From NCBI GenBank assembly GCA_964423225.1, contig CAYREE010000122.1, positions 1 through 6,846 of the forward strand: DNA of 6,846 bases, in the 5' to 3' direction. Shown here in pieces: positions 1 to 6,209 of this stretch. The notes below the pieces were generated by a model that was given only the letters and a program-made list of their open reading frames with translations, had not been told where the DNA came from and did not search any database. The position numbers and the translations under genes are program-made. Source of the DNA: CAYREE01 sp964423225. Its GTDB lineage: Archaea; Altiarchaeota; Altiarchaeia; IMC4; SCGC-AAA252-I15. Within the stretch, counting starts at the first letter, position 1. Every line of letters begins with the position of its first letter.

Positions 1-635
1 AACAAATCATTACTACTGGATTTAGTATCTGGTTTGTCCGCGATAATCTTGGTGAAATTTGGGACATATGAAACGTTTCTAAGATCCAATGAATTCCCAA
101 ACCACTCTGTAAGTATTCGAGAAGGACAGGTGAAATGATCCACATATCTTTTAAGAATGATTCGATGCAGATAGACCTTCAGCCATTTCAATAGTTTGAA
201 GCCAAATGAAGCATTCGGGAAAAAGCTGTAACAGGAAGACTTTAGACAAATACTCCCAAATCCATGCTTGCAAGGTTTTTTGTCTTCAAACACCATCCAG
301 GTTAAAGGACACACTATATGGAAGTCATGGATAGTCATGATGACAGGAACACCCATCCGCTTTGCCGCAACACAAACGCTCGGAGATATATACCTGTTGC
401 AGTTGTGGACATGCACTATATCCGGTTTAAAATCCCTTATAATCTTTTGCACTTTTAGATAATGATTGATACTGAACCAACGGGAAAAAAATGTTCCAAA
501 AGTCTCAGAATCCCTGTCATCACCATAGGTTAAAACCTCGTGGCCATCCCGCTCAAGAAGCTCTTTCAGGCTCTTTACCACGACCTCTGCCCCACCTGCA
601 TCCCGTATGATGTCATTTACCAACAAGACTCTCAT
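1..635 (-). CDS. GT4-family glycosyltransferase, N-terminal part (cut by left window edge)
   Basis: The frame is open from ATG at 635 to the window edge, giving 211 visible residues with no stop; roughly the C-terminal half is outside. The N-terminus has the GT-B fold opening of GT4 enzymes: strand MRVLLVND, then the glycine loop RDAGGAEVVV (residues 11-20) and an amphipathic helix. PDIVHVHN (71-78) and IMTIHDFHIVCP (99-110) are the usual first-domain strand motifs near the acceptor and donor cleft. Four cysteines (109, 122, 130, 135) cluster in a loop after the HD motif. FTCPSRILTEWF (168-179) matches the 'S...' segment preceding the inter-domain linker. The donor-binding EX7E domain is not in the window, so the sugar is unknown. 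The role inferred is cytosolic transfer of a nucleotide-sugar to a lipid-linked glycan. No Shine-Dalgarno precedes the ATG, but a TATA-like box is centred 26 nt upstream, suggesting a leaderless transcript. It is divergent from the plus-strand methyltransferase. Confidence 0.9.
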   Translation of the reverse strand, partial: MRVLLVNDIIRDAGGAEVVVKSLKELLERDGHEVLTYGDDRDSETFGTFFSRWFSINHYLKVQKIIRDFKPDIVHVHNCNRYISPSVCVAAKRMGVPVIMTIHDFHIVCPLTWMVFEDKKPCKHGFGSICLKSSCYSFFPNASFGFKLLKWLKVYLHRIILKRYVDHFTCPSRILTEWFGNSLDLRNVSYVPNFTKIIADKPDTKSSSNDL

Positions 636-706
636 AAAAACCAACTGATATAAAAGACATATAAATTAATAATAGGCAAACATATTTGAATAGCTTTTAC
701 ATTACG
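636..706. promoter_or_regulatory. Divergent promoter region with TATA-like elements
   Basis: This 71-bp A/T-rich spacer separates two divergent genes. Read on the minus strand, TTTATATGT (665-657) is centred 26 nt before the ATG at 635, the archaeal TATA distance for a leaderless mRNA. Read on the plus strand, the same element as ATATAAATT (659-667) predicts a transcript start near 689, giving a leader of under 20 nt to ATG 707. A second box, ATATAAAAG (648-656, plus strand), could instead start plus-strand transcription near 677. No bacterial -35/-10 pair stands out. This is inference from position and composition only. Confidence 0.5.
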
Positions 707-1459
707 ATGAAGGAAAAAGGATACCAGCACGGATTCTCAAAGATAAACAAAAAGGCAATGTACGATGAAAAGCAGAGAATACAGAAGGCTGGAAAGATAA
801 TAGCAGTCCTGGAGGATCATTACGACGGCAGTCTCACAGATCTAGATGTTTTGGATATAGGATGCTCGACCGGCATAATCACAAACAAACTAGCTGAGTC
901 ATTCTCGCATATAAACGGGATAGATATCGACAAAGATGCGATTGAATATGCCAGGTCCAACAAGGCAAAAAACTCGGAATTCTTTATCCAAGACTCCATG
1001 AATCTGGGATTCTTAGACAATACATTTGACGTTGTCATATGCGCCCATATTTACGAACACGTCCCGGATTCAATGAGATTGATGAAAGAGATAAGAAGAG
1101 TCCTAAAACCGGGCGGTGTCTGCTATTTCGCAGCAGGCAACAGGCTAAGCATTATAGAAGCCCATTATAGGCTTCCATTACTTTCGATTATGCCGAAACC
1201 AATGGCAAATATATACATAAAGATTCTTGGTAGGGGAGAGAGTTATTATGAGGATCACCGTACCCTTTGGGGATTAAGGAATCTTGTCGAAGAATTCAAG
1301 ATAAGAGATTATACAAGACAAATAATCAAGGATCCAAAAAAGTATAATGCCACAGATATGATTAAGCCGGGATCATTGAAACACAAGATCTCAACGATAA
1401 TGATTGATTTGGCATATGGATTATGTCCAACATACATCTGGCTACTGGAAAAGGATTAG
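707..1459 (+). CDS. Class I SAM-dependent methyltransferase (Methyltransf_11-like)
   Basis: The 250-residue product has the full Rossmann methyltransferase signature: motif I LDIGCSTG (49-56) binds SAM, the acidic end of strand 2 is GIDID (71-75), an acidic residue follows at D96 (QDS), the post-I/II segment reads ICAHIYEHVPD (111-121), and RRVLKPGG (130-137) is the helix-turn before strand 5. The C-terminal part (about 150-250) is less conserved and probably forms the acceptor lid. The substrate is not shown; surrounded by glycosyltransferases, a sugar hydroxyl or glycan end is the best guess, but UbiE/small-molecule-type activity cannot be excluded. Start: an in-frame TTG at 686 would add seven residues, but neither start has a Shine-Dalgarno and the nearer TATA-like box predicts transcription starting after 686, so ATG 707 is preferred. 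It is the only plus-strand gene here and converges on the membrane glycosyltransferase across the N gap. Confidence 0.9.
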   Translation: MKEKGYQHGFSKINKKAMYDEKQRIQKAGKIIAVLEDHYDGSLTDLDVLDIGCSTGIITNKLAESFSHINGIDIDKDAIEYARSNKAKNSEFFIQDSMNLGFLDNTFDVVICAHIYEHVPDSMRLMKEIRRVLKPGGVCYFAAGNRLSIIEAHYRLPLLSIMPKPMANIYIKILGRGESYYEDHRTLWGLRNLVEEFKIRDYTRQIIKDPKKYNATDMIKPGSLKHKISTIMIDLAYGLCPTYIWLLEKD

Positions 1460-1490
1460 GCTTCATTTGGAAGATTATCATTTAAAAACC

Positions 1491-1500
1491 NNNNNNNNNN
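1491..1500. other. Assembly gap (ten Ns)
   Basis: Ten consecutive unknown bases join two contig ends. Ten is a common placeholder, so the true distance may differ. The gap lies 31 bp after the methyltransferase stop and inside or at the 3' end of the converging membrane glycosyltransferase. The flanks show no obvious shared repeat that would explain the break. Confidence 0.97.
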
Positions 1501-3349
1501 GTTCTATCGAGCTTTGCTTTATCTTGTATATCTTGACATTTGTAGTGATAACACCGATCGGGGTTGGAGGATTGTCAAAGCTGCAGGTCTCTATAATCTG
1601 GGAATAACTTTCAAACTTATCAGGATTGTTATACAACCATCTTGCATCGCATCGATTGGACATTGCCGTATGTCGCCCACTAACTATTTCCGTACTTTCA
1701 ACATCATTCATAGAAAAAAAGGGTAGATGAAGATTATGATCATTGATAATAACGATATAGATGTTCTGATAGTCTTTAATATATCTTGCATATTCTTCCT
1801 CAGGCATTGCAGGAAGCCTGTCGAATATCACGTTTTTTCCGAAATAAAAATATAGTGTTGGACCAAAGTTCTCTGAGCCATATTTGTCTGCAAAGATCGC
1901 CAAATCATTTTCATCGAATTTTTCTGCAAGGTCTTTTTCGAATTGCATTATACCATTGTATTCAGCATGGGTCATAATTGCTGCAGACTTCATTATTGTT
2001 ACAAGAAGCATGAAACTCACAATTGCTGAAAGGATACGCTTGGATTTGATTAGACTGCCTTGGGCAAATATGGAAAATAGCATGATGACCAGGGGTATGA
2101 CCACTCCCCAGTATCTTCGCATAGCCCAGGGAATCCACATAGCAACCATTGGACGATAAAGAAAACCAATGCCAGGAAGGATCAGGATAATAATCCAAAA
2201 GATAAATCTCCTCAACTGCCTTGATTCCTTAAATATGTTCAATGTACCCAGCAAACCCATCAAAACGAGACCTACCGGATTAAAGATGCTGTACAAGTAG
2301 TAAAAGATGAAGATTTGCTCATTGAATTTTTTCCCATGAGATGTAATATCTACAGTACGTTCAAGGACTCTGTTAGATGCAAATTTTGCAAGCTTGGAGG
2401 TGTTATCCATTATCTGTTCATTATATGTCAACTTCAAGTGGACAACGAATATTAAAAGAACTAATACAAGTACTGATGCAATTGAAGCAAACCTTAGACG
2501 CTTAAGGATAACATGATAAAGGAATGCGAGTATATAGACCATTACATATGCAATCCCTTCGGATCGGGTTACTAGAAGAAGTGATATCGGCAATCCTGCA
2601 TAAAGACAATTATCGAGCCTATTTGATTGTATTCCTTTCAAGAACTGGTATACTCCACTCCACAACAGAAAGAACAATAAGTTCTCTCCCCACGTCGACC
2701 TAGAAAAATACAATGTATAATAGTTCAATGTGAAAAAAATCACGAAAAAAATCCCCGACCGCTCACTCTTAATCTTTTTCAGGATGAAAAAGACGGTCAT
2801 AATCCCAACGAAATGAAGTATCGAATTACCAAGTGCAAAACCAGTTAATGAAAAGTACTTGAAGAACATGGATAGATAGACCGGATAAAGTGGGCTGATG
2901 CCATGCACCAGCCGCCCATTCTTCTCCAACACACCACTGAATGTTTTCGCAAATCGATCCTTGATGAAATGTGTCTCATGCTCAACAAGATATGCCCCAA
3001 TCTGCGCATACATTCCAGGATCATATCCATGGATAATCCAACGCTCATGAAAGAAAAGGATGTTCAATAAGCAAAGCAACAATACTATAAGAGAGACATA
3101 ATAGCTAGTCTTATTCCTCTTAAAATCGAGTGATAAAGAAAACTTATTTTTTATCAGAATGTAGGTTATGTAAAGAAGTGTTACAAGTACAATCAAGGGC
3201 AATAATGTCATGAACAAACTGTATTTATCATAGACAAGCAGTGAAAAACCGACAACCAGGATTAATGAGATGATGAACCCTAGACGAGTGATTAATGTTT
3301 CAAGAAAATCCTCTTCAATCTCAGACAAGGCGCTTATATATCCTCTCAT
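1501..3349 (-). CDS. Multi-pass GT-C-type membrane glycosyltransferase (ArnT/PMT-like), 3' end in gap
   Basis: About 616 residues are visible with roughly 11-13 hydrophobic helices followed by a soluble C-terminal region of about 140 residues. The loop after the third helix carries HERWIIHGYDPGMYAQIG, where the Asp of GYDPGMY fits the catalytic loop Asp of GT-C enzymes. Later signatures also fit the GT39/ArnT/PMT group: SPLYPVYLSMFF, SRSTWGENLLFF and IPWAMRRYWGVVIPL. Such enzymes use lipid-phosphate sugars and act on the outer membrane face, so the GT2 upstream in the operon could supply the donor; that pairing is inferred. The tail ends near TTNVKIYKIK, which looks close to a natural C-terminus. 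The frame runs into the Ns; a stop at 1480-1478 beyond the gap is in frame only if exactly ten bases are missing. Start is uncertain: ATG 3349 overlaps the upstream gene by 29 nt; ATG 3382 and TTG 3328 are alternatives, the last with GAGAGG about 12 nt ahead. Confidence 0.85.
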
Positions 3350-4319
3350 ACTTTTTTCCCATCTCCACGATGTTGAATTCATGCACTACTTTATTTCTAT
3401 TATATTTGCCCATCTCGTTTCTTAAATCACTATCCTCCCCCAGTTTTATTATGTTTTTGACAAATTCTGAGACCTTGTCCATCTCACATAAGAATCCTCC
3501 CTTGCATTCATCCACTAACTCGGGATATGACGAGTAATCTGTTACGACGACAGGTTTCTCACACGCCATCGCCTCGCATACAGATGAGCCGAAACCCTCA
3601 AGCCTTGATGGAGAAACGAAGATGTCGCACAGATTATATGCATCCACAAGCTCGTCCATCGTAAGCCGTCCCAATGGAATCGTGTTCTTGCCCAGCTCGC
3701 TTGAGCCGGTCCTTAGACCAGAGTTATAGAAGAGGACATATCGATCATCGAGTTCTTTCATTATCTTTGGTATCATATCCGCTCCCTTCCTAAGTGTAAG
3801 ATTCCCAATGAACAACAGCTTGATCTTATCGGCATACTCTTCCTCGATTGTAGGTTTCTTTGGTTTGAATAAATCGACATCAACACCCCAATGAATAGCT
3901 TCAACATTGTCAAAGTCAAAGACTCTTTTAATCTCGTCTTTAGTATGCTCGCTGACAGTGACAATAAGATCGGAAACATCAAGAGTCTTTCGAGTATTCC
4001 TGTAAAGCATCTTATGAAAAGCCTTCTGGAATACCGATGTCTTGTTCTGATATAATGGATCGAATACTAGATGATGCGCTACATTCACCAGGGGGATGTC
4101 CCTTTTAAACTTGAAACCGATCTCGACATTACTGTGGATGATGTCTGGATCATCCTTAAAAGCCTGACTTGATGGCAATATATCAGGGATAAACTCGTAC
4201 CATTTGCTATAGTACTGTAGCCGATTTGGAGTATCAACGACTTTAGCTAGCCTTTCGAAATATGTCTGGTTTCCCGACCGGGTTTCAAGAAGGGGGTATA
4301 CGACATTCATTCCAATCAA
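3321..4319 (-). CDS. GT4-family glycosyltransferase (GT-B fold), group 1
   Basis: This complete 332-residue enzyme opens with MIGMNVVYPL and GNQTYFERLA (16-25), the GT4 first strand and helix. PDIIHSN (58-64) and VNVAHHLVFDP (78-88) belong to the acceptor domain, and VSEHTKDEI (122-130) is the familiar 'vS..t...l' segment. The C-terminal donor domain has LLFIGNLTLRKGADMI (168-183) and the EX7E motif in RLEGFGSSVCEAMA (239-252, E241 and E249), which contacts the nucleotide-sugar. No membrane helix is visible, so it is probably cytosolic or membrane-associated. The donor and linkage are unknown. Its TTG start overlaps the upstream methyltransferase stop (TTGA at 4319-4316) and has a GGTGAGG site 8 nt ahead. 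That start yields the expected full first beta strand; ATG 4310 would remove part of it. Its 3' end overlaps the next gene. At 332 residues it is on the short side for the family but has both domains. Confidence 0.93.
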   Translation of the reverse strand: MIGMNVVYPLLETRSGNQTYFERLAKVVDTPNRLQYYSKWYEFIPDILPSSQAFKDDPDIIHSNVEIGFKFKRDIPLVNVAHHLVFDPLYQNKTSVFQKAFHKMLYRNTRKTLDVSDLIVTVSEHTKDEIKRVFDFDNVEAIHWGVDVDLFKPKKPTIEEEYADKIKLLFIGNLTLRKGADMIPKIMKELDDRYVLFYNSGLRTGSSELGKNTIPLGRLTMDELVDAYNLCDIFVSPSRLEGFGSSVCEAMACEKPVVVTDYSSYPELVDECKGGFLCEMDKVSEFVKNIIKLGEDSDLRNEMGKYNRNKVVHEFNIVEMGKKYERIYKRLV

Positions 4320-4999
4320 CTCTCTTTCCTCACCACTGCCTCTATTGAGAATTCCCCGGAAGGAAAACTATCTTCAACTGATGTTGAGTATCCATCTGAA
4401 CATTCTTTAACATAGATTATTTGATGATCGTTTAATTCCTCTTCTATCATTCTGCGTATCCCAAGAGTGTCAGGAGGATCATGATCATCAGGCATGAAAT
4501 AGTATCGGTGGTTTGGATTCATTCTTGATGGCAATTCCTTCTTTTGTTCATAAAGATCGCGGTGGGGGACATATATAATTAGATAACCCCCTTTCTTCAG
4601 TACATTCCACCACCTTTGAATACCTGCTTTAGGATCGTTAAGATGCTCGAGCGTATGGCTGGAATACACGAAGTCAAACGATTCATTGTCTATCCCATCA
4701 AGGATCTGAGCATCACCATGCTCAAAGTCAAAGCCAACCGCATTGCCGCAAACCAAATCCCCCCCAAAACCTATGTCCAGTCCTTTGCCAACACAATACT
4801 TCTCAAAGAATCCTTCCTGTTCCCTCCTCTTTCGCGCCTTACTTGTCTCTCCTTTACCACTAGGACGTCCAAACAACAGGTATTTTTTTCCAATGAGGGG
4901 ATAATAGATTTTTTTTACTAAATCCAAGAATGGCTCGGGAGTGAGTCTGATGATGTTCTTTAACAAATTACCCACCCCCAAGTTTATTGAATAATCCAT
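4316..4999 (-). CDS. Class I SAM-dependent methyltransferase of glycan clusters
   Basis: The 227-residue product has an N-terminal extension of about 70 residues with a basic stretch SGKGETSKARKRRE (47-60), then a Rossmann core. LDIGFGGD (74-81) is motif I, GFDFEHGDAQ (89-98) carries the strand-2 acidic residue, VYSSHTLEHLNDP (111-123) is the segment before strand 4's end, and NVLKKGGYLIIYVPHRD (132-148) is the motif before and through strand 5. The region HRYYFMPDDHDPP (164-176) probably shapes the acceptor pocket. Similar short methyltransferases are commonly found among polysaccharide glycosyltransferases, so sugar or chain-end methylation is inferred; the substrate is not shown. It sits between two GT4 genes, overlapping both. 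The start is uncertain: ATG 4999 overlaps the upstream gene by 32 nt; TTG 5017 and GTG 4975 are possible; TTG 4966 has the best ribosome site (GGTG at 4976-4973, 6 nt ahead) and would give a protein 11 residues shorter. Confidence 0.88.
   Translation of the reverse strand: MDYSINLGVGNLLKNIIRLTPEPFLDLVKKIYYPLIGKKYLLFGRPSGKGETSKARKRREQEGFFEKYCVGKGLDIGFGGDLVCGNAVGFDFEHGDAQILDGIDNESFDFVYSSHTLEHLNDPKAGIQRWWNVLKKGGYLIIYVPHRDLYEQKKELPSRMNPNHRYYFMPDDHDPPDTLGIRRMIEEELNDHQIIYVKECSDGYSTSVEDSFPSGEFSIEAVVRKES
4328..4334 (-). promoter_or_regulatory. Ribosome binding site GGTGAGG for a TTG start
   Basis: GGTGAGG lies 8 nt before TTG 4319, inside the end of the preceding methyltransferase gene. GGTGA is complementary to the conserved 3' end of 16S rRNA. 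It supports TTG 4319 over ATG 4310 and coupled translation through the TTGA overlap. Confidence 0.5.
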
Positions 5000-6179
5000 T
5001 GAATCTCTCTGTAACAACCTTCCAGGAGAACACGTTATTAATCCTGTCTGAACCGTTTTCTACCAGGTTATTACTTAACTCCTCTTCAGACAGTATCCTC
5101 ACAATCTTATCAGCGATATCATCTGGATTGCCAGATTTGGCTAGCAATCCTGTGGACTCATCATCGATTATATCTGTTATTCCGCCCAACCTGCTACCAA
5201 CTACAGGAGTACCACACGCCATTGCCTCCAATAATACAACTCCCAAGCCTTCAGTATCTCCTCTGGAATCGATTATTGATGGCAGGACAAATACATCTGC
5301 AAAAGAGTAGTATGCTGGAAGCTGTTGGTTGGACACACTCCCCGCAAATGATACTGAATCAGATATCCCAAGATCAGAGACCTTCTGTTCAAGCAATGAT
5401 TTCTGTGGTCCGTCACCGACTATAACAAGATGCGTATCCGGAATCTTTTTGATAACTTTGGGTAGCGCATCAATGAGATGTTTTATCCCTTTTTTCTCGG
5501 CAAGCCTTCCAACACTTAGCACGATCCTACCCGGGAACATCTCTTTTAAATCAGCAGTCTTTTTTTCGGATAACTGCTTGAATACGTCGGTGTCAACTCC
5601 CATAGGGATAACTTCGAGCTTGTCTTTGATATCTGCTATCTTTCTTACTGCTTCGCCAGTAGCCCTACTGTTTACGGTACAATAATCACATGAATTTAAG
5701 ACCATGGCAGCAATCATCCTTAAAATTCGATTTTTCAACGGGAATACATCACCGGCATGAACAGACACAACAAGCTTTTTACCAAAAATCTTTTTAACGA
5801 ACATACCAGCAAAACCAGCAGGGATAATCCAATGAGCATGGATTATCTTGACATCTTTATTTGATGCCATGCGAATCGACTTCAATAACTGGCTTAGGAC
5901 AAGGAAGGGTATCTGAATCACTAAAAGCTTGTTCTTGCGGATATTCTCCAATATCCCCCCACCATAACACAGACTCTGCGTGCTTTTCGGATAGAAGTAG
6001 GTGAATAGCTCGACGTCCATCCCCTCCGAAGCTATACTTATCTTGCCTTCTCCAGAATCTGGAGTGAGTACAAACACCTTATTATCCTTTGCCAATCGTT
6101 TGGATAATTCGTATACGAATCCTGGTATCGTGTCTCCCATCCATCTTGGAAAAGTCGTCGTCAAAACAAGGATACCCAT
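4968..6179 (-). CDS. GT4-family glycosyltransferase (GT-B fold), group 1
   Basis: This complete 403-residue protein is a full-length GT4 enzyme. MGILVLTTTFPRWMGDTIPG (1-20) is the first strand and loop of the family. KIIHAHWIIPAG (111-122) and VVSVHAGDVFPL (137-148) line the cleft in the acceptor domain, and IPMGVDTDVF (191-200) is the inter-domain linker. The donor domain shows LSVGRLAEKKGIKHLI (221-236), LVIVGDGP (251-258), and the EX7E pair in DTEGLGVVLLEAMACGTP (308-325, E310 and E318), followed by GGITDIIDD. It should transfer a sugar from a nucleotide donor at the cytosolic membrane face; which sugar is unknown. Its first-domain HAHW and HAGD motifs differ from those of the other two GT4 enzymes, so it is probably a different linkage step. 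The ATG at 6179 lacks a Shine-Dalgarno, and a TATA-like TTTTAATTA is centred 26 nt upstream in the 30-bp spacer after the GT2 gene. The stop overlaps the next gene's likely start. Confidence 0.95.
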   Translation of the reverse strand: MGILVLTTTFPRWMGDTIPGFVYELSKRLAKDNKVFVLTPDSGEGKISIASEGMDVELFTYFYPKSTQSLCYGGGILENIRKNKLLVIQIPFLVLSQLLKSIRMASNKDVKIIHAHWIIPAGFAGMFVKKIFGKKLVVSVHAGDVFPLKNRILRMIAAMVLNSCDYCTVNSRATGEAVRKIADIKDKLEVIPMGVDTDVFKQLSEKKTADLKEMFPGRIVLSVGRLAEKKGIKHLIDALPKVIKKIPDTHLVIVGDGPQKSLLEQKVSDLGISDSVSFAGSVSNQQLPAYYSFADVFVLPSIIDSRGDTEGLGVVLLEAMACGTPVVGSRLGGITDIIDDESTGLLAKSGNPDDIADKIVRILSEEELSNNLVENGSDRINNVFSWKVVTERFNGLFNKLGGG

Positions 6180-6200
6180 ACTAAAGCATCAGATTCAAAC

Positions 6201-6209
6201 TAATTAAAA
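6201..6209 (-). promoter_or_regulatory. Possible internal TATA-like promoter element
   Basis: On the minus strand TTTTAATTA is centred 26 nt before ATG 6179, in the only real spacer of the operon (30 bp). The gene has no visible ribosome site, so a leaderless internal transcript is possible. The match to an archaeal TATA box is weak, and A/T-rich sequence alone could explain it. Confidence 0.25.

Noticed and set aside
268..462. Plus-strand 64-codon frame near the left edge
   Set aside because: The minus strand is open and encodes a GT4 N-terminal domain across the whole stretch, with HVHN and IHDF motifs.
820..1038. Minus-strand 72-codon frame inside the left methyltransferase
   Set aside because: It is antisense to the SAM-binding core, which is clearly coding on the plus strand, and shows no domain.
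1460..1490. Terminator after the plus-strand methyltransferase
   Set aside because: Only 31 bases are available before the gap and they show neither a clear hairpin nor a strong T tract.
1404..1607. Plus-strand frame crossing the N gap
   Set aside because: It depends on unknown bases and overlaps the ends of two better supported genes.
4911..4918. Run of eight A on the minus strand in the embedded methyltransferase as a slippage or frameshift site
   Set aside because: It encodes two lysines and the frame is intact on both sides; no alternative-frame product or stimulatory structure is evident.
3555..5240. Similar DNA around 3565-3580 and 5208-5225 as a possible direct repeat
   Set aside because: Both encode the conserved EAMAC segment of GT4 donor domains; the likeness is explained by protein homology and does not extend beyond it.
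4616..5685. Plus-strand open frames of 101, 107 and 118 codons (4616-4921, 4987-5310, 5329-5685)
   Set aside because: They lie antisense to the methyltransferase and GT4 genes, whose motifs are unmistakable. Their translations are Ser/Pro/Ile-rich low-information sequences with no recognisable domain.
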